A stretch of 5,154 nt of DNA. Origin: Candidatus Cloacimonadota bacterium. GTDB lineage: Bacteria; Cloacimonadota; Cloacimonadia; JGIOTU-2; B8-G9. Position 1 is the first letter of the stretch. Each line of letters starts with the position of its first letter. Under the pieces are notes generated by a model. The model was not told where the DNA came from, ran no database searches, and was given only the letters and a program-made list of their open reading frames with translations. Positions 1 through 4,571 of this stretch are shown here, piece by piece. The stretch spans positions 1 through 5,154 of the forward strand of contig QMNM01000138.1 of NCBI GenBank assembly GCA_003647765.1, given 5' to 3'. Position numbers and translations under genes: made by a program.

Positions 1-121
1 AATCGCCATGTGCAGTAAATATTTTAGTATTATACGCTAAGTCAGCTTCATTTGATATTAAAGCTTCTTCTAATTGTATTCTATGTTGTAACAATGGTAT
101 CACACCATATCCTCTGGCCAT
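1..121 (-). CDS. Unknown protein, N-terminal 40 residues only (cut by left window edge)
   Basis: The minus-strand frame from an ATG at 121-119 is open to the left edge and begins MARGYGVIPLL, followed by a probable helix (QHRIQLEEAL). The ATG overlaps the end of the upstream gene (stop at 100-102) by 22 nt and has only a weak ribosome-binding site. An alternative start is the GTG at 103-101, which forms a GTGA overlap with that stop codon and sits behind a GAGGA sequence at about 110-114. The ATG is preferred because the residues between the two starts look like normal coding sequence, but either is possible. The other two minus-strand frames are closed here, so this is the only continuation of the operon. 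I do not recognise the family and the C-terminal part is missing, so no function is proposed. Confidence 0.6.
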   Translation of the reverse strand, partial: MARGYGVIPLLQHRIQLEEALISNEADLAYNTKIFTAHGD

Positions 122-402
122 AGCTCTGTTGCTAACTCAAGAGCAGGTCTATCAGCTTCGGTAAAGACTATTTCTACTGATGGAATGCCTTGGGCTTGAA
201 GTCGTTTGAATCTTCGCACAAGCCACCTTGCTTTGGCTGTTTCTCTGTTCTCAAAAATATTATTCATTCTCTTGAAAACGGTTTTGCTTGTGTAGACCAA
301 AATAGCAAACATACCCTCGCTTTTTTCACCAGTAAAGATACCATCAATTATTGAACCTGCTCCCTCTAATACGGAAACAGTATCGCCTTGATTAATCATC
401 AT
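100..402 (-). CDS. Unknown 100-residue protein
   Basis: This complete ORF of 100 residues starts with two consecutive ATGs (402 or 399) that overlap the end of the upstream membrane-protein gene by 8-11 nt. The Shine-Dalgarno sequence is poor, so translation is probably coupled to that gene. The N-terminal half is mixed hydrophobic and small residues (VSVLEGAGSIIDGIF), compatible with a beta-rich fold. Residues 52-69 form a strongly basic amphipathic helix (RETAKARWLVRRFKRLQ). The protein ends in a helix finishing LWPEDMV, which resembles the C-termini or C-terminal segments of three other proteins in this window. There is no signal peptide, membrane segment or catalytic motif. The basic helix could bind nucleic acid or a partner protein, but nothing identifies the family and no function is assigned. 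Confidence 0.75.
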   Translation of the reverse strand: MMINQGDTVSVLEGAGSIIDGIFTGEKSEGMFAILVYTSKTVFKRMNNIFENRETAKARWLVRRFKRLQAQGIPSVEIVFTEADRPALELATELWPEDMV

Positions 403-934
403 AAAATTCTATAGTTCTTGAATACTTGATTAGTGGAAAATACTGAACATTATACTTGATAAACTTTGTGTTAGCATATAGTTTATTTACTAACTTTTTT
501 TTATCTGCAGTATAATAATTAGTAACGATAGAATCATTTGTTTGTGTATCGTATATCGTTACTGCTATTCGCTTACCTTTTTTTACTGTAACATCTTCCA
601 TTACTATTTCTACTGCCCGTTTATCATATGCAAACTTGGTACTTGGATATAGAACTAATAGATTTGCTACTATAATACTGTATATAGCCAATCTAATAAC
701 ATATATGAAACCATCTGAACCACTATCCATTGCACCAAATGATGCTATTAATAAAGTAGCACCAAGTCCCAAAAAGATAGGAACGATAGAACCGAAGCCC
801 ATAACTGTAAAACCGAGCAATATACCAGCGATTAATGAAAAGACAAATGTTAGTTTATCCATTGGTAAGTGGTTGATTACAGTTTCAATCCAATCAAAAT
901 TTATTTCTTTGCTCTTTGTAGATTTAATGTTCAT
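392..934 (-). CDS. Putative three-helix membrane protein with soluble C-terminal domain
   Basis: The protein has 180 residues. A polar N-terminus (1-27) is followed by three hydrophobic segments at about 28-48, 49-68 and 76-96; the first two are nearly contiguous and Gly-rich, suggesting a tight hairpin. Residues 100-180 form a soluble, basic, probably beta-strand-rich domain. By the positive-inside rule the Lys/Arg-rich C-terminal domain is likely cytoplasmic. The ATG at 934 directly abuts the upstream stop codon (TAA-ATG, no gap) and has an AAGGA site about 7 nt away inside the end of the upstream gene, so the start is well supported. The family is not recognised. Phage membrane proteins of this size include superinfection-exclusion and host-takeover factors, but there is no direct evidence for either here. 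Confidence 0.8.
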   Translation of the reverse strand: MNIKSTKSKEINFDWIETVINHLPMDKLTFVFSLIAGILLGFTVMGFGSIVPIFLGLGATLLIASFGAMDSGSDGFIYVIRLAIYSIIVANLLVLYPSTKFAYDKRAVEIVMEDVTVKKGKRIAVTIYDTQTNDSIVTNYYTADKKKLVNKLYANTKFIKYNVQYFPLIKYSRTIEFYDD

Positions 935-1303
935 TTATAGTCCTTTTAATAGTAGTTCTGGGTATTCGTCGTATAATGTTTGTGTGAGTTCCAAAAAGTG
1001 TTTGTAATCAACAAAAGTATTATCTCTGAAATCTTTAATGAAATAATGACACCAAGTAACCTCTGCATTCTTTTTATCAGTAAAAAGAAATAGATTTTTA
1101 ATGAAACCGTCCTCATCATGGTCAATCTTAATTGGGAATGAGTTATACCAATTTCCATCTTCTGATATTTGAACATTGAATGTTCCATTAAACTCTTCAT
1201 CATCAATCAATACATGTACCAATTGGCATTTACCACCACCTTGATAGATATACCAATATTTTTCTGTTGAGTCTATATCGGATTTATGGATTTTACTTAG
1301 CAT
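935..1303 (-). CDS. Unknown acidic 122-residue protein
   Basis: This is a soluble protein with no membrane segment or signal peptide. Its composition is acidic and aromatic-rich, with an internal Asp-rich stretch (KIDHDEDGF, residues 59-67). Alternating hydrophobic patterns through residues 16-90 suggest a beta-sheet fold followed by a C-terminal helix (about 101-118) ending DEYPELLLKGL. The ATG overlaps the upstream gene by 11 nt and the ribosome-binding site is weak (TAGAAG), which fits coupled translation. The downstream membrane-protein gene starts immediately after its stop codon. Its two Cys residues (26 and 85) do not form a recognisable metal motif. I do not recognise the family. Confidence 0.75.
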   Translation of the reverse strand: MLSKIHKSDIDSTEKYWYIYQGGGKCQLVHVLIDDEEFNGTFNVQISEDGNWYNSFPIKIDHDEDGFIKNLFLFTDKKNAEVTWCHYFIKDFRDNTFVDYKHFLELTQTLYDEYPELLLKGL

Positions 1304-1571
1304 TGATTGCTTCTACAAATTCAACAAATTCATTGAAATCAGTTGAGATAACATCCTCTGGATATTTACTTTTAACCATCTCTATGATGTCCTGTCCATA
1401 TTTTTTAAGAACAGGAAGTGCTGCTTTAGATACCACCGTTACTTCATGTTGAAGATTAAATACCGTTTGAGAATATTCAATTTCTTCTTTACTGTCCTCA
1501 ATCACTACTTGCATATTACCATAATAAATGTTCTTTTCATCTCGTGACGATTCAATGTTGTTCAATATCAT
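1293..1571 (-). CDS. Unknown acidic 92-residue protein
   Basis: A small soluble protein: residues 12-50 alternate hydrophobic and polar residues as expected of beta strands, residues 51-68 look like a helix (ALPVLKKYGQDIIEMVKS), then comes KYPEDV, and the C-terminus is acidic with an EFVEFVE repeat (residues 81-87) encoded by a short 9-nt tandem repeat. It starts 3 nt after the stop codon of the CoaD-like gene. An AAGGT ribosome-binding site lies in the last codons of that gene, so the two are probably co-translated. It overlaps the next gene by 11 nt. No family is recognised. Its tight linkage to the adenylyltransferase gene is the only contextual clue. Confidence 0.75.
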   Translation of the reverse strand: MILNNIESSRDEKNIYYGNMQVVIEDSKEEIEYSQTVFNLQHEVTVVSKAALPVLKKYGQDIIEMVKSKYPEDVISTDFNEFVEFVEAINAK

Positions 1572-1574
1572 GGT

Positions 1575-2075
1575 TTATACCTTATCTATCTTAATAAGTT
1601 CTGACATAGTATAGAATCCTTCCTTGCTCATATAAGCTTTTGCTTCAGAGGTATTATTTGATTGAATAAACATTCTAACAAGGCTTGAACTTGTGTTGAT
1701 ATGTTCGTTTTTTGGAGTAAGATACGAAGTTTCCATCTTAGAAGTTTTTCTTGTGAACTGTTCTAAATTAAACTCATACTCTAGGTCAGTTCCAGAACGA
1801 ATACCACGAATCATTACATCTGCATCATTTTCATTAGCATAATCACTAATAATACCTTCATACATAATAATATCTATCTTATCCTCTAAATGAGCAAGAG
1901 AAGCTTTTGTAACAGCCATACGCTGTTCTATTGATAAGAAATGTTTTTTGTCTCTATTGTTAGCAACGATTACTGTTACTTTTCTACTTGGAAATAAAGA
2001 TACTGCTCTTTCAATGATGTCTATATGACCACTATGAATTGGATCAAAACTTCCTGCATAAATTACTCTCTTCAT
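1575..2075 (-). CDS. coaD: Phosphopantetheine adenylyltransferase (CoaD)-like nucleotidyltransferase
   Basis: Family members transfer AMP from ATP to 4'-phosphopantetheine, giving dephospho-CoA and pyrophosphate (the penultimate step of CoA synthesis, cytoplasmic, hexameric in bacteria). The sequence shows the full Rossmann-type nucleotidyltransferase layout: GSFDPIHSGH at residues 8-17, a KK pair at 43-44, GIISDYA at 74-80 (the CoaD GLLVDYA region), IRGIRSGTDLEYEF at 89-102, and TSSSLVR at 128-134, equivalent to ISSSLVR of CoaD. Its 166 residues match the family's usual 159-165. Two departures from typical bacterial CoaD are visible. The first motif is HxGH instead of TxGH, and the Pro of the common KKP segment is His. 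The C-terminal tail after residue 140 also diverges. HxGH is typical of other adenylyltransferases such as NMN adenylyltransferases, so a changed substrate is possible, though the RGIRSGTDLEYE block argues for CoaD ancestry. The start has an excellent TAAGGAG site. Confidence 0.9.
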   Translation of the reverse strand: MKRVIYAGSFDPIHSGHIDIIERAVSLFPSRKVTVIVANNRDKKHFLSIEQRMAVTKASLAHLEDKIDIIMYEGIISDYANENDADVMIRGIRSGTDLEYEFNLEQFTRKTSKMETSYLTPKNEHINTSSSLVRMFIQSNNTSEAKAYMSKEGFYTMSELIKIDKV

Positions 2076-2080
2076 AAATT

Positions 2081-2087
2081 CTCCTTA
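2081..2087 (-). promoter_or_regulatory. Strong Shine-Dalgarno site of the CoaD-like gene
   Basis: TAAGGAG lies 5 nt upstream of the ATG at 2075. It also contains the TAA stop codon of the upstream gene (2085-2087), so a ribosome terminating there sits directly on the next initiation site. It is one of the best-matching ribosome-binding sites in the window and fixes the start of the CoaD-like protein. Confidence 0.8.
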
Positions 2088-2588
2088 GATGAATTCTTCT
2101 GGATATTTTTCCAGAATTGTTTTTATTTGTCCAATCAATGTAGCAATTGGTATATGAGATTTTTCTGAATATGTTGTTAGAAAATCAACTGTTGCCATAT
2201 CCAAATCTTTTTCAGATCTAAATACTTTGTGATGGTTTGGCATACCTATCTCAAAAATATAAGGTTTGGTGCTTGTTATTTTTCTGCCTGGAACCATCAT
2301 TTCCCAAGTAACTAAACCATTTTCTGTTTCAACAACATAAGAATCATTAGCAAATGCCATTCTAACTCTACCTTCAAGAACTGGTGTTCTTAAAGATACT
2401 TGTATCGTTACTATATCATCTGTTTTTAACTCAAAGAAGTTTTTGTCAGTTGGAGGGATTTCTCCTTGAACCATTTTTTGTTTTCTTTCATCTTTTTCTC
2501 TATGACGAACTTGTTTCTTCATATCTTTGAACTCGGTTGCCTCTATACCAAAGTATTCATACACTTGTTCGTCATGCATATTAGCCAC
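2085..2588 (-). CDS. Unknown 167-residue protein, GTG start
   Basis: The protein is soluble. Residues 15-40 form a highly charged helix (including KKQVRHREKDERKQK), followed by a Pro-containing linker (GEIPPTDKN). A probable beta-rich domain spans residues 51-115 (FFELKTDDIVTIQVSL, then VRMAFANDSYVVE). The C-terminal region is helical and ends ILEKYPEEFI. The likely start is GTG at 2588, with AGGA four nt upstream and an 8-nt overlap with the preceding gene. An in-frame ATG at 2579, one nt after the upstream stop, would shorten the protein by three residues but has a poorly spaced site. It sits between the small membrane protein and the CoaD-like gene. I do not recognise the family. The basic helix might contact nucleic acid, but this is a guess. 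Confidence 0.78.
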   Translation of the reverse strand: MANMHDEQVYEYFGIEATEFKDMKKQVRHREKDERKQKMVQGEIPPTDKNFFELKTDDIVTIQVSLRTPVLEGRVRMAFANDSYVVETENGLVTWEMMVPGRKITSTKPYIFEIGMPNHHKVFRSEKDLDMATVDFLTTYSEKSHIPIATLIGQIKTILEKYPEEFI

Positions 2589-2796
2589 TTAATCCTGCGA
2601 ATATACCCTCTAATAGTATAAACAGTAAACAACCATCAAAAGCAGAACTTGAACCTCGTTCAGAACTTGCTCTAATTGTTATATGTATGATACCCGCTAC
2701 TAAAAGTCCAACACCAACACCTATTGCCATAGCTATAGAAGTTCCATACCCAAATGCACCAATTAGAAGTCCAATTACTGTGAAAAATAAATACAT
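2581..2796 (-). CDS. Small Gly-rich membrane protein, 71 residues
   Basis: Nearly the whole protein is hydrophobic: segments at about residues 2-17, 20-41 and 53-69, the middle one Gly-rich (IGVGVG) as in closely packed helices. A short polar loop (RASSERGSSS, residues 42-51) lies between the second and third segments. The start chosen is ATG at 2796, which shares its A with the kptA stop codon (TAATG), implying translational coupling to kptA. The frame extends upstream to a TTG at 2811, but that start has no ribosome-binding site and lies inside kptA. Small size and multiple helices are compatible with a holin-like, exclusion or host-membrane-acting phage protein. No family is recognised and there is no adjacent lysis enzyme to support a holin. 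Confidence 0.75.
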   Translation of the reverse strand: MYLFFTVIGLLIGAFGYGTSIAMAIGVGVGLLVAGIIHITIRASSERGSSSAFDGCLLFILLEGIFAGLSG

Positions 2797-3380
2797 TATC
2801 TTAATAACCAAGCTGGAATAGCATCGGCTAAATAAACACCATTTTTTGATTTATAGAACACCACACCATCATTCATAGCTTCAATTGTTGAAATCTTAAA
2901 TATGTGTGTTTCGGTATCTTGCTTTAATCTACGATCACCAACTTCATTCGCTGTTTCAATCTCATCAGAAAGATGAACATGTTGTCGGTTCATTTTCACC
3001 AAGCCCTCTTTCTTAATTGCTTCAACAAATCTTGAATTAGTTCCATGATATAACCAATTTGGAACTTCTCTTGAAGAAAGTGGAGTATAATCCAATTTAA
3101 CATGCTTTAATTTTTTATTGTGACCTTGGTTTGCTCTAATTTTAGTTTTATCGTCATTGAACGAATATCTACCTGGATTACCATTTTTAGCTTTAGAATC
3201 TTGTGAAACAACTATTTCTAAATCTGATAGTTCAACAAATTTACCTTGTTTTTGCATTCCAATCATAAGTTCTGTTACATCAGCCCAACCTTGTGAATCT
3301 AATGTGATACCAATAATTGATGGGTCGTGTCTTAATATTTTACTTAGAAATTTGCTAATATGTTCTTGTGATTTGTTCAT
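2796..3380 (-). CDS. kptA: NAD+-dependent RNA 2'-phosphotransferase (KptA/Tpt1 family)
   Basis: Tpt1/KptA enzymes remove an internal RNA 2'-phosphate. The phosphate attacks NAD+, nicotinamide leaves, and the ADP-ribosylated intermediate resolves to 2'-OH RNA plus ADP-ribose 1'',2''-cyclic phosphate. The 194-residue protein has the whole family pattern. An N-terminal winged-helix-like lobe carries SKFLSKILRH (9-18) and LDSQGWADV (27-35). KIRANQGH lies at 80-87 and YHGT at 111-114, followed by MNRQHVHLS at 130-138. The four residues of the family's Arg-His-Arg-Arg active site are all present: Arg17, His18, Arg82 and Arg132, with the NAD-binding HGT motif intact, so it should be active. The start is ATG at 3380 with AAGGA five nt upstream. 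An extension to a TTG at 3464 would add residues unlike the family. It heads a run of coupled genes after the window's only sizeable intergenic gap. In a phage, RNA repair after host ribonuclease attack is a reasonable role, but this is inferred. Confidence 0.94.
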   Translation of the reverse strand: MNKSQEHISKFLSKILRHDPSIIGITLDSQGWADVTELMIGMQKQGKFVELSDLEIVVSQDSKAKNGNPGRYSFNDDKTKIRANQGHNKKLKHVKLDYTPLSSREVPNWLYHGTNSRFVEAIKKEGLVKMNRQHVHLSDEIETANEVGDRRLKQDTETHIFKISTIEAMNDGVVFYKSKNGVYLADAIPAWLLR

Positions 3381-3420
3381 AAGTATCCTTAATTTTGTGT
3401 ATTGTAGCACAAGAATACTT
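3381..3420 (-). promoter_or_regulatory. Inverted repeat in the kptA leader enclosing the ribosome-binding site
   Basis: On the plus strand AAGTATCCTT (3381-3390) is mirrored by AAGAATACTT (3411-3420). In a minus-strand transcript these arms pair over 10 bp with a single G-U wobble, and an inner GTG/CAC (3397-3399 with 3408-3410) can extend the helix. The 3' arm contains the AAGGA Shine-Dalgarno site (3386-3390) and ends next to the kptA ATG, so folding would hide the site. The repeat could instead be an operator in DNA. The symmetry is seen directly; the regulatory role is inference. Confidence 0.5.
3401..3409 (-). promoter_or_regulatory. Possible extended -10 promoter element upstream of kptA
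   Basis: Reading the minus strand, TGCTACAAT matches an extended -10 element (TGn plus a TATAAT-like hexamer with one mismatch), 20 nt before the kptA ATG. No convincing -35 hexamer lies 16-18 nt further upstream, where the sequence is a C-rich hairpin. If used, transcription would begin just 5' of the ribosome-binding site and would exclude the leader hairpin's 5' arm. The position, in the only long intergenic gap, is what makes it credible. Confidence 0.35.
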
Positions 3421-3433
3421 AAAGGGGCTTTAA
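3419..3433 (-). repeat. Short perfect hairpin over the stop codon of the zinc-protein gene
   Basis: TTAAAG-CCC-CTTTAA is a perfect 6-bp inverted repeat with a 3-nt loop. It includes the TAA stop (3430-3432) of the upstream gene and abuts the longer kptA leader repeat. No U-run follows on the minus strand, so it does not look like an intrinsic terminator. It might be an mRNA-processing or regulatory element, or chance. Confidence 0.35.
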
Positions 3434-3681
3434 TGTGCAGTATTTTTTTGAGGAGGGTGGACAAATGTTTTTATCCAGTTGGCATAGCAGTCGTCACAAA
3501 TATCCATAGATACTCTATCCATATCAAATCGTGAACCGTAGCCGAAATCATGCTCCCATGTTTCTATATCAGATGCATATTCCACATGATCCCCTTCTAC
3601 TGTTTTACCACAACAATTACATGTTATGGCAACTATCTTCTCTTTTTGGATTGTTTCTGTGTGTGTGATTATTTCCCTCAT
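3430..3681 (-). CDS. Small probable zinc-binding protein (CxxC/CxxC)
   Basis: The protein has 83 residues. A short Thr/Glu/Lys N-terminus precedes ITCNCCGK (19-26) and, after a 37-residue loop, DICDDCY (60-66). Cys21, Cys24, Cys62 and Cys65 form two CxxC knuckles able to hold one zinc ion; Cys23 is an additional Cys. The loop contains the segment HDFGYGSRFD (44-53), an F-GYGS-x-x-D pattern that I recall from small uncharacterised zinc-ribbon-like proteins of phages and bacteria, though that recollection is not verified. The ATG shares a base with the upstream stop (TAATG) behind a GGGA-rich stretch. It is the last gene before the 49-nt gap. No catalytic residues are evident; a structural or protein/nucleic-acid binding role is possible. 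Confidence 0.78.
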   Translation of the reverse strand: MREIITHTETIQKEKIVAITCNCCGKTVEGDHVEYASDIETWEHDFGYGSRFDMDRVSMDICDDCYANWIKTFVHPPQKNTAH

Positions 3682-3992
3682 TATTTTTTCCCTTTTTTAT
3701 TTTTCCCTTTTGCCTCTTTCTTATTTGCGATTGCTTCTTGTTTTTCCATATACTTAACAAACTTTTTATGGTTCATAATATCAATAGAAACATAATCAAT
3801 CACTTTCTCAAAATCTGGGATTGCTTCATGAAGCCCACTTGTTTTGTCCGTAATTAATTGCTCAAACATAAACTTCAAGTCAATAATTGCGGGTCTTTGT
3901 TCATAACCGTAACTAATAACATAATTCCCATTGCTGTCCATTAATACAACATAATACTCAAAATCTTTAATCTCTAATTCACTTTTACTCAT
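3681..3992 (-). CDS. Unknown 103-residue protein with Lys-rich C-terminal tail
   Basis: Residues 1-85 form a mixed alpha/beta region: strands around FEYYVVLMDSNGNYVISYGY (11-30), then helices (about 36-50 and 72-88). The last 13 residues are almost all Lys, Gly, Asn, Glu and Ala (from KKEAKG to GKK). The tail is encoded by A-rich DNA with two A6 runs, the second immediately before the TAA stop. The ATG at 3992 has a good AAGGA site seven nt upstream. The downstream zinc-protein gene begins in the -1 frame at the stop codon. The basic tail suggests binding to RNA, DNA or an acidic partner. No family is recognised. Confidence 0.75.
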   Translation of the reverse strand: MSKSELEIKDFEYYVVLMDSNGNYVISYGYEQRPAIIDLKFMFEQLITDKTSGLHEAIPDFEKVIDYVSIDIMNHKKFVKYMEKQEAIANKKEAKGKNKKGKK

Positions 3993-4005
3993 ATATTATC
4001 CTTTT

Positions 4006-4302
4006 TTAGTCGTGACTTTTTAAGAAGCCATCTTTGAAATCACTTGGTTCTGTGTAAGCCTTATGGCTGTATATTTTCGGTCCATAATGTGTTAGAGTTT
4101 CAGTAATTAAGAAACTGATTTCTTCACCGTCTGGGTCAATACCTTTCCACTTTAATTGGTTTGACTCCAATCCTTCGGAATATACTTCGGTTGGACCTTC
4201 TACTACGGAAAATTCAATATTAATACCGCCACTGCAGTTGAATAATGTATCTCCAATGTTTATGTCTTTCAATTGTTTGTATGAATAACTGCCTACTTGC
4301 AT
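4006..4302 (-). CDS. Unknown 98-residue protein, probable paralogue of the gene at 4302-4571
   Basis: This soluble protein is probably beta-rich. It contains YSYKQLKDINIGD (6-18), EFSVVEGPT (30-38) and LKWKGIDPDGEE (50-61). The same order of short motifs occurs in the adjacent upstream gene product: an aromatic-rich start, KDxx(I/V)GD, FSV, a PT pair, a Trp-x-Gly and GEE. This suggests tandem duplication followed by strong divergence. The ATG shares a base with the preceding stop (TAATG) and has a strong AGGAGA site at 4309-4314. The KDxx(I/V)GD start resembles small SH3-like beta barrels, but that resemblance is weak. No function can be assigned. Confidence 0.78.
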   Translation of the reverse strand: MQVGSYSYKQLKDINIGDTLFNCSGGINIEFSVVEGPTEVYSEGLESNQLKWKGIDPDGEEISFLITETLTHYGPKIYSHKAYTEPSDFKDGFLKSHD

Positions 4303-4571
4303 TATACTTCTCCTGTTGGTTTGAAAAACAGATGTGCTGTTTCATCATCTGGCTTATCAGTATTTTGAACAAAGAACTTGTGTTGTCTTTGATATTCTTC
4401 ACCCTCTGTTTCACAGAAGCCTGTCCATTCCACTTTCTCTGAGTAATCTCCGTAAAAATTACTATTGTTGTAATAAGTTGGGTCGGAATCTACCGAAAAT
4501 TTATTACCATTAAAATAAAAGTAATCGCCTACTTTGAAATCTTTTATCTCTACAAATGTAAATCGTTCCAT
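4302..4571 (-). CDS. Unknown 89-residue protein, probable paralogue of the gene at 4006-4302
   Basis: An acidic, aromatic-rich soluble protein with FTFVEIKDFKVGD (4-16), NKFSVDSDPT (23-32), a Tyr/Asn-rich loop (33-43) and VEWTGFCETEGEE (47-59), and a C-terminal FVQNTDKPDDETAHLFF. Its motif order matches the neighbouring downstream gene. The start codon overlaps the stop of the upstream membrane-protein gene by one base (TAATG), and a GGGAGAGAG purine tract lies upstream as the ribosome-binding site. There is no membrane segment, signal peptide or recognisable active site. The high aromatic and acidic content resembles small phage proteins that bind host proteins, but that is only an analogy. 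Confidence 0.78.
   Translation of the reverse strand: MERFTFVEIKDFKVGDYFYFNGNKFSVDSDPTYYNNSNFYGDYSEKVEWTGFCETEGEEYQRQHKFFVQNTDKPDDETAHLFFKPTGEV

Noticed and set aside
29-34. Perfect TATAAT on the minus strand as a promoter
   Set aside because: It lies within a coding region of AT-rich DNA and has no -35 hexamer at proper distance.
636-1007. Plus-strand ORF of 123 codons
   Set aside because: It lies opposite two well-supported minus-strand genes, has no ribosome-binding site, and its peptide is the antisense of a membrane-protein gene.
1070-1087. Perfect 7-bp inverted repeat CTTTTTA-TCAG-TAAAAAG
   Set aside because: It lies inside a coding region, is almost entirely A/T, and is the expected result of adjacent Phe/Leu and Lys codons; no terminator or regulatory context.
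946-1206. Second minus-strand ORF nested in the 935-1303 gene
   Set aside because: It is out of frame within a gene that has proper junctions on both sides, and its composition is shadow-like.
2797-2811. Extension of the small membrane protein to a TTG at 2811
   Set aside because: There is no ribosome-binding site upstream of the TTG, whereas the ATG at 2796 makes a TAATG junction with kptA.
3419-3433. Hairpin TTAAAG-CCC-CTTTAA as an intrinsic terminator
   Set aside because: The stem is short and AT-rich and no U-run follows on the minus strand.
3381-3464. N-terminal extension of KptA from a TTG codon at 3464
   Set aside because: The added 28 residues do not resemble the start of KptA proteins, would overlap the zinc-protein gene, and have no suitable ribosome-binding site; the ATG at 3380 has AAGGA at good spacing and matches the family's N-terminus.
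3157-3534. Plus-strand ORF of 125 codons
   Set aside because: It is antisense to kptA and the zinc-protein gene, with no recognisable protein features or initiation site.
4008-4017. AGTCGTGACT near-palindrome, similar to AGTCGTGAA at 5138-5146
   Set aside because: Only two short matches, both within or at the edge of coding sequence in different contexts; no evidence of a repeated operator.
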